The position numbers and the translations under genes were made by a program. Below are positions 36,033-45,700 of a stretch of DNA of 64,000 bases, one piece after another. This DNA comes from Neotamlana nanhaiensis. GTDB taxonomy: Bacteria; Bacteroidota; Bacteroidia; Flavobacteriales; Flavobacteriaceae. Under the pieces are notes generated by a model. That model made no database searches, was not told the origin of the DNA, and worked only from the letters and a program-made list of their open reading frames with translations. Numbering within the stretch: position 1 is the first letter of the stretch; each line of letters opens with the position of its first letter. The stretch spans positions 248,001-312,000 of the forward strand of contig NZ_JTDV01000001.1 in NCBI RefSeq assembly GCF_000943555.1, in the 5' to 3' direction.

Positions 36033-37754
36033 CTAATTAATTTTTTTACCCCAAATAGGCATTCCTGAAGCTGTTAAACCAGAATAAGAAATTGTAACTT
36101 TTCTTGTAGAAGCTTCCCAATCCCAGGCATCAAAAACTTTGCATTCAATACCGTTAATATTTAAGGTTTTAGTACCGCTATCATAAGACCAAGACCCTGA
36201 AAAATCGCCACTAATATTATTATTTGTATTCAAATAAATAGTTTGCGCGTTTTGAACGGTTCTATATTGATATTGCATAGGAATATGTTCCCAACTCCCA
36301 ACAAAAGACGCCTCGGTAATTTCGGTTTCAGGTACATTCGCATAGCGTTCTGGCGCAATAACTGGCCAACCATCTGAAGTCCATTCAATTTCTCTAACGT
36401 GTCCCATCATAACAGCATTCGACACGTTTATTCCTGGAACATTTTCTGGTAATCTGGCTTGCGATGCATAATACCATTTGTTTGTATCTGGATTTTGAAA
36501 AACAGAACAATGTGAAAAACCAACCCAACCCGTATGATTATTAAATTTATACGGATGCGTAAGCATAGGATAACAATCGGCTCCATTGGTAACATCGCCA
36601 CCGTCAATACCAATATACGGCCCTGTTACATTTCTAGAACGAGCTACTCTGGTATTGTAAGCCACAGAAAGTTCATCATAAGCTAAAAACAAATAATAGT
36701 AATCGGTATCTGGATTATAAATAATCTCGGGACCTTCACTTGCTTGCCATCTGCTAAAACCACGTTTTGCAACGGTAACACCATAATCATCTAAAGTTTC
36801 CAACTTATTTGGCTTACCAGTTGCTGGATCTAACTTAACTGCTGCAATTCCAGAATGCCATGAGCCGTAAATTAAATAGTGCTCATTTTCAGGAGTAATA
36901 ATCATTGTAGGATCGATGGCATTAAATTTAAAATATCCACTCCAATCGTTACCGCTAGTTCTTGTGTAAGTTTCAAGGCCATCTTCAATAGAACAAACCA
37001 CCATTCCTTTATCTGTCCAACTGTTTGAAGCTAGATTATCCGTTTCCATAAGTCCAACAAAAGCTCTTTCTGTCCATGAAGCATTGGTATTGTTCCCTAC
37101 AATATGGTTAATTACTACCACGCTATAATACATTCTATAAACACTACCCACTTTTTTTATGTAAGGCGCCCAAAACCCATATTGCGGATTTTCGATTGCT
37201 GGTAATGCCGGATTCATTCGCGCTCTTTTATTATTTAACGTATCCTTTATCCAAGTTGGTGGCGATGGCATACTGCTTCCTAAATATTCCCAAGTTACAA
37301 GATCTTTAGAGCGACGGTGATGAAAATGCCCATGCCCATCGTGCGCATTACCGTAAGACGCATCGGTTTGATACATGTAATAGTATTCACCATCTTTTTC
37401 TACTGTTGGATCATGCACATTAGCTAAGTTCCATTGCGCTCTAAAACCCCAAGAAGCCATTGATGTATAATTATCGGGATAGGTTGGCCCATTAAAGCCT
37501 TCTGCAGGTTCTTCATAACCACATTCAACTGAGTTTTCAAAACGGTTTTTATAAGTTCCACCGCTACCATCGGCATATGTAACCACTCTTATAGTACCAC
37601 TACACTCCGTACTAATGACTGTTCCTGCTGCCTGATAATTTATATCATCGCCTCCTGCTTCATCTTTTGTACAGTTTGTTATACCTAAAAACAATGAAAT
37701 AAAAAATACAGGCCAATGCTTTTTTAAATTAATTTCTTTTATTGTAAAAGCCAT
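36033..37754 (-). CDS. large GH43 endo-arabinanase lipoprotein with C-terminal beta domain
   Basis: The 573-residue protein has a lipoprotein signal (GITNCTKD, Cys 28), a linker to about 100, a GH43 blade domain with VHDPTV (D115), NAIDPTM (D281) and ASEGPEI (E340), and a C-terminal beta-rich domain from about 475 to the end, as in the long endo-1,5-alpha-L-arabinanases. His-rich HDGHGHFHHRR near 138-148 lies near the active site. It probably cuts the arabinan backbone at the cell surface. Confidence 0.88.
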   Translation of the reverse strand: MAFTIKEINLKKHWPVFFISLFLGITNCTKDEAGGDDINYQAAGTVISTECSGTIRVVTYADGSGGTYKNRFENSVECGYEEPAEGFNGPTYPDNYTSMASWGFRAQWNLANVHDPTVEKDGEYYYMYQTDASYGNAHDGHGHFHHRRSKDLVTWEYLGSSMPSPPTWIKDTLNNKRARMNPALPAIENPQYGFWAPYIKKVGSVYRMYYSVVVINHIVGNNTNASWTERAFVGLMETDNLASNSWTDKGMVVCSIEDGLETYTRTSGNDWSGYFKFNAIDPTMIITPENEHYLIYGSWHSGIAAVKLDPATGKPNKLETLDDYGVTVAKRGFSRWQASEGPEIIYNPDTDYYYLFLAYDELSVAYNTRVARSRNVTGPYIGIDGGDVTNGADCYPMLTHPYKFNNHTGWVGFSHCSVFQNPDTNKWYYASQARLPENVPGINVSNAVMMGHVREIEWTSDGWPVIAPERYANVPETEITEASFVGSWEHIPMQYQYRTVQNAQTIYLNTNNNISGDFSGSWSYDSGTKTLNINGIECKVFDAWDWEASTRKVTISYSGLTASGMPIWGKKIN

Positions 37755-37763
37755 ATTGTATTA

Positions 37764-39314
37764 TTACTTACTTTCTAAAACAACAACCGAAAATGGTGGT
37801 AAAGTAACCGACAATTTTCCTTTTTTAATTTTGAAATCTTTAAACAACTCTGGAACAATATTTTTAGGATTATCAAAAGTATTATGATCTTGAAGTTTTT
37901 TAGAAACTAAAATTTGACCTTCTGCCTTTTTAAATCCTAAAGCCTCAACATCTAATTCTACAGTATTTTCTTTTGATGCATCAATATTAACCAATGAAAT
38001 ATGCACCACATTGTTTTTATCTTTTGAAGCTGAAATAGAAATTGAAGGCAACGATTTTCCTTCAAACTCGTATTTAGGTGACTCGAATTCTACAGGTAAT
38101 AATTTGGCATCATGATGTACGTTATACATTTTCATAACGTGATACGTTGGTGTAAGCAACATTTTTTCATCTTCGGTTAAAATAACCGCCTGAAGCACAT
38201 TAATGGTTTGTGCTAAGTTTGCCATTTTTACTCGGTGTGCCCAATTGTTAAAAATATTTAATGTTGTACCCGCAATCATAGCGTCACGCATGGTATTTTG
38301 TTGGTATAAAAACCCTGGGTTTGTACCTTCTTCAACTTCATACCAACCACCCCATTCGTCAACAATTAAATCAACTTTATGTTCTGGGTCGTATTTATCC
38401 ATTATTTCGGTGTGCTTTTTTATAAGCTCATCCATTTTTAACGCCGTTTCCATGGTTGAAAAATATTGAGCTTCGTTAAAACCTGTAGCCGATCCTTTTT
38501 TACTCCATGTTACAAATGAATATGAGTGTAAAGCCACACCTTCAATTAAACTTTTTGGAATTTCGCGCATTAACACTTCGGTCCAATGATAATCGGCAAC
38601 ATTAGCTCCTGAAGCCACTCTGTACATACCGTGAGAGTTTGTCCAATCTGACATAAAAGTCGCATACTGTCTGTAAATATTGGCATAATATTCTGGAGTC
38701 ATGTTACCACCGCAACCCCACATTTCGTTTCCAACACCCCAAAAACCAATACTCCAAGGCTTTTCTCTACCATTTTTTTTACGTAAATCGGCCATTGGGC
38801 TCCCATCTGGATGAGTAACATATTGAATATATTCTGTAAATTCTTGTACCGTACTACTACCAACGTTTGCTGCCAAATAAGGTTCGGCTTCTAAAACTTC
38901 ACATAAGTTTAAAAAATCGTGTGTACCAAAACTATTATCTTCCGTAACACCACCCCACCAACGGTTTACCATTTCTGGTCTGTCTTCTTTAGGGCCAATA
39001 CCATCTCTCCAATGATATGTGTCTGCAAAACAACCACCTGGCCATCTTAAATTAGGCACTTTTAATTCTTTTAAAGCTTTAATAACATCATTACGCACAC
39101 CATTTGTATTCGGTATATCACTGTCTTCACCAACATAAAAACCTCCATAAATACAGCGTCCTAAATGTTCGGCAAAATGCCCATATATATGTTTGCTAAT
39201 TATTGGAGCATCGTCTGGATTGGTAAGTTTTACATTAGTTACGTTTTGAGCTTTAACAAGTGCTGTTGCCAAAACAAAAAGACAAGTTAATTTAATGTGT
39301 GTTGATTTTTTCAT
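37764..39314 (-). CDS. abfA: exported GH51 alpha-L-arabinofuranosidase (short form)
   Basis: The 516-residue protein has a signal peptide (to about VKAQN, 23) and the GH51 barrel with acid/base Glu in GVGNEMWG (E197) and nucleophile in IVDEWGGWY (E320); RWPGGCFAD near 90 is also a family motif. It opens the GH operon, which runs to 27998 with gaps of 3-21 bases. The leader upstream holds a SusD fossil, a hairpin and an AraR-type operator. Confidence 0.93.
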   Translation of the reverse strand: MKKSTHIKLTCLFVLATALVKAQNVTNVKLTNPDDAPIISKHIYGHFAEHLGRCIYGGFYVGEDSDIPNTNGVRNDVIKALKELKVPNLRWPGGCFADTYHWRDGIGPKEDRPEMVNRWWGGVTEDNSFGTHDFLNLCEVLEAEPYLAANVGSSTVQEFTEYIQYVTHPDGSPMADLRKKNGREKPWSIGFWGVGNEMWGCGGNMTPEYYANIYRQYATFMSDWTNSHGMYRVASGANVADYHWTEVLMREIPKSLIEGVALHSYSFVTWSKKGSATGFNEAQYFSTMETALKMDELIKKHTEIMDKYDPEHKVDLIVDEWGGWYEVEEGTNPGFLYQQNTMRDAMIAGTTLNIFNNWAHRVKMANLAQTINVLQAVILTEDEKMLLTPTYHVMKMYNVHHDAKLLPVEFESPKYEFEGKSLPSISISASKDKNNVVHISLVNIDASKENTVELDVEALGFKKAEGQILVSKKLQDHNTFDNPKNIVPELFKDFKIKKGKLSVTLPPFSVVVLESK

Positions 39315-39331
39315 AGGATTACTTTTTAAGA

Positions 39332-39362
39332 ATATATGGCAAGCCTAAAGCCTGCCATATAT
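39332..39362 (-). terminator. hairpin in front of the GH operon, old terminator or leader structure
   Basis: TATATGGCA-type arms form a 10-bp stem (39332-39341 with 39353-39362) with an 11-base loop, 38 bases after the stop of the SusD fossil and 18 bases before the first GH gene. It is followed by TTCTTAAAAAG on the minus strand, not a clean T-run. It may be the former terminator of the lost susD, now within the GH operon leader. Confidence 0.6.
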
Positions 39363-39399
39363 AATAACTAATTCAAAAAATATATATTATGCTTATCTA

Positions 39400-39489
39400 T
39401 TAATAGCCATCGTTTTGACCCATTCCTTTATTATTATCCATTTCTAATTGCGGAATTGGGAAATACCTATTTCTATAAAAGTAGGCTCT
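39400..39489 (-). pseudogene. fossil of a SusD C-terminus
   Basis: The minus strand encodes RAYFYRNRYFPIPQLEM and then DNNKGMGQNDGY before a stop, the typical end of SusD/RagB proteins (PIPQ.E...NPGY type). An in-frame stop just upstream and the lack of any preceding coding sequence show that only about 29 codons remain. The present susD (39845-41968) ends in a different sequence, so this is not a duplicate of it. It is probably the leftover of an earlier susD that directly preceded the GH operon. Confidence 0.8.
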
Positions 39490-39637
39490 TTATCTGGAAT
39501 GCAGAAGTTAACAATTACTCGATTTATTATTTTTTTAATATTTAAAAAACAATAGGGAAGCAGTAAGTAATCGCATGTTATTCTTTTAATTGTTAACATA
39601 CGTGTTTGGTTTAATTTAGTTTAAGTTATTTTTTTAC

Positions 39638-39662
39638 TATAAGTGTAAAACTTACATTTGTA
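39638..39662. promoter_or_regulatory. second AraR-type operator, upstream of the GH operon
   Basis: TATAAGTGT and ACATTTGTA flank a 7-base centre; the left arm is identical to the site at 25810-25836 and the right arm differs at two positions. It lies 324 bases before the first GH51 gene. A lone half-site AAGTGTAA follows at about 39708. No good promoter boxes are visible beside it. Between 39663 and 39784 the sequence is AT-rich, with one degenerate TGTAATCG motif at 39731. Confidence 0.6.
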
Positions 39663-39784
39663 AAATAATAACAAAAATTTAACATATCCAAATAAATTTT
39701 ACTTACAAGTGTAATTTTAAAATTTAAAAATGTAATCGTTGTCATTTTTGTAGCAATAGAATTCACGCTTTACAAAAGTTTTAA

Positions 39785-39815
39785 ACAAAAAAACACCTCG
39801 CAAAAACGAGGTGTT
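39785..39815 (-). terminator. terminator of the susCD operon
   Basis: AACACCTCG and CGAGGTGTT form a 9-bp perfect stem around CAAAAA; the minus strand continues with a T-run. It lies 30 bases after the susD stop, so susCD and the GH genes are probably separate transcripts. Confidence 0.85.
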
Positions 39816-39844
39816 AAATTAAAATGATATATTTTAACTTTTAT

Positions 39845-41968
39845 TTACTCTGAAGCATGTCCATAACCTTGTGTAATTAAACCGTTTGATGCAGCTAAAG
39901 TTGTAAACGGTATAGCACGATTATAACGTGGTGGTTGTCCTTCGGAATAATAAGCATCTGGATAGCCTTTAAAAATATCGGAAGTATATTGACTTTCGTT
40001 ATTAACTATATTAATTCCCCACGGTGACATAACATACCCGTCGGCTTCAAGCGCAGCAGCTTCTGCCCCATTAGGATCGATATAACTATATAACCCCATA
40101 ATTGCAAGATTTACCTTATCGCTAGCTAATGTTGAAATATAATCAGTCCATAAATCGCTTGTACCTCTCCAACCAGGGACTAATACCGGATAAGTTGGAT
40201 CGGAGGAAGTTATACCGTCAGGAGATTGTGTTGTTAACAAGTTTAACGATGCATCAACATCATCTTTAATATTTACAAACTTGGTCCAAACATAATTTGA
40301 AATTGTCATTCCAGTATCTGGGAATGTGTAATACCCATTATCCTTTAAACCTTCAACCATTGCTATTTGGCGATTACGTAAATTGTAAATACGTTCTGGC
40401 ATAGTTCCGTAAAGCGTCATATCCCAGCGCGTTTTACCTTCTCCTGCAAGCTCTAATTTTCGTTCGAAAGCAATAGCATCTAATAAAGCTTGACCAGAAA
40501 GCGGACTAATGTAACCGGTTACATGAACCGATTGATCAGCAGATGAAAATGCACGACTACGTACTTTTGTTAAATAGGTTTTTGCTGTTGCTTCGTCGCC
40601 AGTTGCTGCCGCAGCATAAGCTAAATCTAACATAACATCACCCATTCTTAATTGTTGCCAGTTACAACCAGATTGACGTTGGCGTACAGTATAAGGATCG
40701 GCAAAACGAGATTCGTCTAATTTATTCATAGCTAAACCTCCTTTTTCTCTACTTCCTGGTTCAAAATTAATTAAACGCTCTGAAGCAGCTCCAGAATTTG
40801 CAGTTATACAAGCGGTTACATCTCGCCTTTTATCGTTTGGCAAAAAGTCGCCATAATAAAAACTAGCGTAAATTCTTGCTTGTCCATAATTTTTTGGTGG
40901 ATAAGCATTTGAACCTCCACCACCAGAAGGACGCCCAAAAGAATATGGGAAATCGGAATTCTTACCTCTAGTATAACCTGATTCGTATAACGATTCTGGG
41001 CTTACTTGTAAATCCATTAAATATTGAAAATTGCGTTGAAACGGATTATCAAACCCAGCTCCTCTTTCGTCTACTTCAATTAACATGGCTGTCCCTGGAT
41101 TATTCATTACATTTAAATAATGCGTTTTAGCTAATTCCATATACGACCTCCAATCTGAACGACGTACGTATTTAGCTTGCCACGTTGAGTTTTCAACACC
41201 AATTTGATCGAAAGTTACACTGCCATAATCAAAATCGGTTCTACGCGTTTGGTAACCAGCAGCATCAAAAGCCAAACGACCAATTAAGGCATCGGCATAA
41301 GTACCAGAAAAACGTTCGGCAGTAATACCACCTTCACCTAACCTATACATTAATGGTACCGCTTGTTGTAAAGCTTCAATTTCACCATCATAAATTTTAT
41401 CTCTAGAAGTTAAACCAATGGTATCGGCTTGCGAAGCACTTCTAATTGCATAATTAAAATATGGTACATCACCAAAATAACGCACTAATAATTTAAAGGC
41501 CGTAGCACGACATGCAATTGCCTCACCGTATAATTGAGTCCATTCACTTTTTGTGTTACTTTCTTTATCGTTTTGATAATCGGCATTACTTTCAATGCCT
41601 TCTATAACTAAATTAGCTCGAGTAATTACTTGATAACATTCGCGCCATGTTTTAGATGAGTTTCCGTCGTTGATATTAAATTCTGATGCAAACAAACCCT
41701 CAGGAATATGACGCCCTTGTGAGCTATAGTTTTCCGGGTGACATTCAGAATCTGATCCTACCACTTCAGTTTCATAATACAACAATCTATCTAAATCGTA
41801 TTGTACATCGTATATCCCCGCAACAGCTTTAAAAGCCTCACTTGGATCTGAAAACAAGAAATCTTCATCTAAACTAGAAGGTGACTCTGTTTCTAAAAAA
41901 TCTTTTTCGCATGCTGTTGTAATTAACATTAAAACAGAGCATATGATATAAACTATTTTTTTCATCAT
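39845..41968 (-). CDS. susD: SusD/RagB-family glycan-binding lipoprotein
   Basis: SusD proteins form the surface lid of the SusC channel and bind the oligosaccharide. The 707-residue protein has a lipoprotein signal (LITTACEKDFLE, Cys about 20), the SusD-like N-terminal TPR helices, and the late motif AFERKLELAGEGKTRWDMTLYG (about 510). It is longer than the usual 500-600 residues. It starts 9 bases after susC. The ligand, arabinan or an arabinose-rich pectin side chain, is inferred from the locus. Confidence 0.93.
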   Translation of the reverse strand: MMKKIVYIICSVLMLITTACEKDFLETESPSSLDEDFLFSDPSEAFKAVAGIYDVQYDLDRLLYYETEVVGSDSECHPENYSSQGRHIPEGLFASEFNINDGNSSKTWRECYQVITRANLVIEGIESNADYQNDKESNTKSEWTQLYGEAIACRATAFKLLVRYFGDVPYFNYAIRSASQADTIGLTSRDKIYDGEIEALQQAVPLMYRLGEGGITAERFSGTYADALIGRLAFDAAGYQTRRTDFDYGSVTFDQIGVENSTWQAKYVRRSDWRSYMELAKTHYLNVMNNPGTAMLIEVDERGAGFDNPFQRNFQYLMDLQVSPESLYESGYTRGKNSDFPYSFGRPSGGGGSNAYPPKNYGQARIYASFYYGDFLPNDKRRDVTACITANSGAASERLINFEPGSREKGGLAMNKLDESRFADPYTVRQRQSGCNWQQLRMGDVMLDLAYAAAATGDEATAKTYLTKVRSRAFSSADQSVHVTGYISPLSGQALLDAIAFERKLELAGEGKTRWDMTLYGTMPERIYNLRNRQIAMVEGLKDNGYYTFPDTGMTISNYVWTKFVNIKDDVDASLNLLTTQSPDGITSSDPTYPVLVPGWRGTSDLWTDYISTLASDKVNLAIMGLYSYIDPNGAEAAALEADGYVMSPWGINIVNNESQYTSDIFKGYPDAYYSEGQPPRYNRAIPFTTLAASNGLITQGYGHASE

Positions 41969-41977
41969 TCTTTTTTT

Positions 41978-44900
41978 TTAAAATTCAATATTTACACCAA
42001 ACGTATATGTACGTGCGCGTGGGTAAGACCCATAATCTAATCCTGGGGTTGGATAATCTGAGCTACTGGTATCATCAACATTCACCTCTGGATCAAATCC
42101 GCTATATCCTGTAATAGTAAATGCGTTAAAAACAGAACCATATACTCTAAAACGGTTTATACCTAGTTTATTAATTAAACTTTCTGGTAAAGTATACCCT
42201 AATGTTACTGTATTTAATCTTAAATACGAACCATCTTCAACTCCAAATGTTGTATTTATACTACTTTCTGGGTAAGGTAAAAATGTTGATGCATTTTCGT
42301 TAAGTGCATCTAATTGAGCTGGCTCAACAACTTTAGTTAATTGCCCATCAACTATATCGTAAATTTTGTAGTGTCCAGATAATTCATCGAATCTATTTCT
42401 AAATAAACCAGATTCTTTGTTTCCTAAATAAGCTTCAACATGTGTTGCATTGTAAATATCGTTACCCACACTGTAAGTAAAGTTTAAACCAAAATCGAAA
42501 GCCTTATAGTTACCTGTTAGGTTAAAACCACCAGTAAAATCTGGGTTTGTATCGCCAATTACTTGTAAATCTAAATCGTCGATAACACCATCGTTATTAG
42601 TATCTTTTACTTTTTGCACACCTGGATAAGCTGTTTGGTCTCCTGGTTTATTGCTAAACGTTCCATAAACATTAGGAAGCAAACCACTTGCATAATCGGC
42701 TACACCATCTTTAAGTGTATAGGTTTGTGTATTGGCATCGTAGTTAAAATCGTCGGTAGTATACCAACCATCATAAACCCAACCCCTAATTAAACCTACT
42801 GGTTTTCCTTCTTCTAAAATATAATCTCCGTTTGTTGGAGAATGGCGAACACCTCCCCATCCAGAATTGTAAACATTATTTATTCCTTCGGATAACTTAT
42901 CTACATTTCCTCTGTTAAAGTTTATATTAAAACTTGCTTGTAAATTAAAATCTTGCGAATTGTAAATATCGCCATTTAACGAAATTTCAAGACCTGTATT
43001 GCTGGTTTGACCAACGTTTCTTAGCTGACGAGAAAACCCTGTAATTTCGGAAAGCGAAGTATCGACTAACAATAAATCTTTAACCGAATTTTTATAAAAT
43101 TCGATAGTACCAGATAATTTACTATTAAACATTGTAAAATCTAACCCAATATTTCTTGTAATGGTAGTTTCCCAAGTTAAATCTGGATTTGCTAATAAAT
43201 CTGAAGAAGGCGTGTATAACGGTTGTAATACTTCGTTAATAGAAAATGTACCTAATGAAGGGGCATATAAATTAACAAATGCATTTGAAGGAATTCTGTC
43301 GTTACCTACAGAACCGTAAGAAATACGTAATTTTAAATCGTTTAACCAATTCGCACTAGAGGCAAAACTTTCTTCTGAAATACGCCATGCAACAGCTGCT
43401 GCTGGAAAGTACCCCCAACGCTTACTCGGTGCAAATTTTGAAGAACCATCGGCTCGAAATGTTCCTGTAAACATGTATTTGTCTTTAAAAGCATAATTTA
43501 CACGACCGAAGTACGAATTCCAGCGTGACGGTGCATCGATAGATGAGGCTAATGCATAAAATTGCTGTTCGGCCACTAAATAACTATCTATATTTGCCCA
43601 AGCACGCTCTGCATCAAAAGACGAAGGATAACGTTGACCACCAACAGCTATTCCTTCAGAACCTCCATCAATTACTTCGGTACCTGCTAATAAATTTAGA
43701 GCATGATTATCCCCTAAACCTTGTACTTGATAATTTAAAGTATTGGTCCAAATCATTCTCCAAGATTCGGTAGAAGATATTGCTGCATTACCACCATAAA
43801 TAGCATTTCCATCTCCATCGAGGTAATTATTAACTATAGCTCCAGCCCACTGTTTGTTTCTATTCCAACCAGCCGTGATACTTAAGCTTGTTTTTGCAGT
43901 TAAACCTTCAATAATTTCCCAAGCTAACGAACCGTTGGCTACTAATTCTCTTTCAACTTTTTCTGAATCTGTATCATACAATTGAGACACCGGATTAAAA
44001 GTATCAGACAGCACATAGTCGTAATCTCCTAATTGTGTATTACTTGTAACATCGGCATCACCTAAAATATCGGCAGAACCAATTGGGCGGAAATAATAAG
44101 CCGTTGAGTTTCCATCGTTATTTCCTTCAGATTCTTGAGAAAAACGTGTGTTTAAGTTAAAATCTAACTTTTCACCTAGTTTTTGATCGAGCTTTAACTG
44201 CAAATTGGTTCGTTTATAAAACGAGCGTACTTTATTACCTTCTTGATCAATATGGTTTAACGATAAAAGATATTTTGTTTTATCGGTTCCGCTAGAAATA
44301 TTAAAGTTGTGATTATGCGTAAAAGCGTTATTATAAAGTTCTTTTGTAAAATCTCTGCTTGATACATTTTTGTAATAGTCTATACCCTGCGAATTACTTC
44401 CTTCGGCATCTCCAATTAACCATAAACGTTCCCAAGCATCTCTATACTGTGCACCAATAGCATCGGCGTAAGCCCAGTTATACGCAATATAGTCGTAACC
44501 ATTCATCACTGGAATATATTTTGAATCTGGTATTACACTAAATTGAGTGTAACCATCATAGGTTACTTTGGTTTTTCCTACCGAACCACCTTTAGTGGTT
44601 ACAATAATAACACCATTAGCACCACGAGCACCATATATAGCTGTAGATGCAGCATCTTTTAATACATCAATGCTTTGAATTTGACTTCCAGGAATATTAG
44701 AAATGGTATTTACTTGAAAACCATCTACAATATATAATGGGTCGTTACTTTGCGAAACAGATCCACCTCCACGAACACGAATTCTAACATCGGCACCTGG
44801 GCGACCATCTTGAGTGGTAATATTTACACCTGGTAATTTCCCTTGTAGTGCTTGCGTTGCATCTGGCACAGGTACTGCTGCCAATTTTTCTCCAGAAACA

Positions 44901-45280
44901 GAAGCTACCGAACCTGTTAAATCGCGTCTTGTAGTACTACCATATCCTATTACTACCACCTCGTCTAACACGCCAGCTTCTTCGGCTAAAGTAATATTTA
45001 ATACCGAGTTATTTCCTACTGTTAGTTCTTGAGTTTTATAACCTAAATAGCTAAAAACTAATACGTCAGAAGCATTTGCTTTTATGGTGTATTCACCATC
45101 AAAATCGGTTGTAGTACCAGTTGAACTATTTTTTATAATAATTGAAACTCCAGGTAAGGGCACTCCTGCCTCGTCTTTAACAATACCTGAAACATTTGAA
45201 GTGTTTTGTGCATGCATAGGCATATACAACAGCACAATAATAAAAGCCAACAGGCTTTTAAAATTCATTTTTGTTATCAT
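41978..45280 (-). CDS. susC: SusC-type TonB-dependent oligosaccharide importer
   Basis: The 1100-residue outer-membrane protein has a signal peptide (to about MHAQN), a carboxypeptidase-like domain (about 30-105; VSGIVKDEAGVPLPGVSI, DFDGEYTI), the SusC-family VVIGYGSTTRRDLTGSV before the plug, and a 22-strand barrel ending in FGVNIEF. A second ATG at 45268 directly precedes the signal peptide and may be the true start. It pairs with susD and imports arabinan fragments, as inferred from the locus. Confidence 0.94.
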   Translation of the reverse strand: MITKMNFKSLLAFIIVLLYMPMHAQNTSNVSGIVKDEAGVPLPGVSIIIKNSSTGTTTDFDGEYTIKANASDVLVFSYLGYKTQELTVGNNSVLNITLAEEAGVLDEVVVIGYGSTTRRDLTGSVASVSGEKLAAVPVPDATQALQGKLPGVNITTQDGRPGADVRIRVRGGGSVSQSNDPLYIVDGFQVNTISNIPGSQIQSIDVLKDAASTAIYGARGANGVIIVTTKGGSVGKTKVTYDGYTQFSVIPDSKYIPVMNGYDYIAYNWAYADAIGAQYRDAWERLWLIGDAEGSNSQGIDYYKNVSSRDFTKELYNNAFTHNHNFNISSGTDKTKYLLSLNHIDQEGNKVRSFYKRTNLQLKLDQKLGEKLDFNLNTRFSQESEGNNDGNSTAYYFRPIGSADILGDADVTSNTQLGDYDYVLSDTFNPVSQLYDTDSEKVERELVANGSLAWEIIEGLTAKTSLSITAGWNRNKQWAGAIVNNYLDGDGNAIYGGNAAISSTESWRMIWTNTLNYQVQGLGDNHALNLLAGTEVIDGGSEGIAVGGQRYPSSFDAERAWANIDSYLVAEQQFYALASSIDAPSRWNSYFGRVNYAFKDKYMFTGTFRADGSSKFAPSKRWGYFPAAAVAWRISEESFASSANWLNDLKLRISYGSVGNDRIPSNAFVNLYAPSLGTFSINEVLQPLYTPSSDLLANPDLTWETTITRNIGLDFTMFNSKLSGTIEFYKNSVKDLLLVDTSLSEITGFSRQLRNVGQTSNTGLEISLNGDIYNSQDFNLQASFNINFNRGNVDKLSEGINNVYNSGWGGVRHSPTNGDYILEEGKPVGLIRGWVYDGWYTTDDFNYDANTQTYTLKDGVADYASGLLPNVYGTFSNKPGDQTAYPGVQKVKDTNNDGVIDDLDLQVIGDTNPDFTGGFNLTGNYKAFDFGLNFTYSVGNDIYNATHVEAYLGNKESGLFRNRFDELSGHYKIYDIVDGQLTKVVEPAQLDALNENASTFLPYPESSINTTFGVEDGSYLRLNTVTLGYTLPESLINKLGINRFRVYGSVFNAFTITGYSGFDPEVNVDDTSSSDYPTPGLDYGSYPRARTYTFGVNIEF

Positions 45281-45452
45281 ATTTACTTATTTAGTTAGTT
45301 TAAATTGTTGGTTTTTTAGTTGTTTAAAGGTTTAAATTTTCATAAGCACGTAAGTTTAGAGTTAATAATTTCTGTCAAAACATTTAAATAGGTAGGGTTT
45401 AGTGGTAAATAATGCTACCTTTATAATCAATCTTCAACCAAGATATTTTAAA

Positions 45453-45466
45453 TGTAATCGATTACA
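45453..45466. promoter_or_regulatory. perfect palindrome upstream of susC (LacI-type operator-like)
   Basis: TGTAATCGATTACA is perfectly symmetric with a central CG, the form of many LacI-family operators. It lies about 175 bases before susC. A half copy (TGTAATCG) is found at 39731. No LacI regulator gene is in the window. The remaining intergenic DNA (45281-45700) is AT-rich, and I see no convincing promoter pair in it. Confidence 0.5.
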
Positions 45467-45700
45467 ATATTACAACTTAATGTTGTTTTAACAAATTATT
45501 TAGTAGTCTTTTTATTAAAAAAAAAATTATAGTCAATATTTCTTAATTTTTTATAATTAAAAAATCCTAACAAAACATTTCATTAAATTCTTCCTACTTA
45601 AATTAGTAAAAACTTGAAAAATCTCAAAAACGCAGCTTAAATCTATCCTAAATTCAATTTTAAAAAATATCCTATATTAGCCTACACAAAACTATTTAAG

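Noticed and set aside
39703-39722. third full AraR-type operator
   Set aside because: Only one half-site (AAGTGTAA) is present; the opposite arm does not match.
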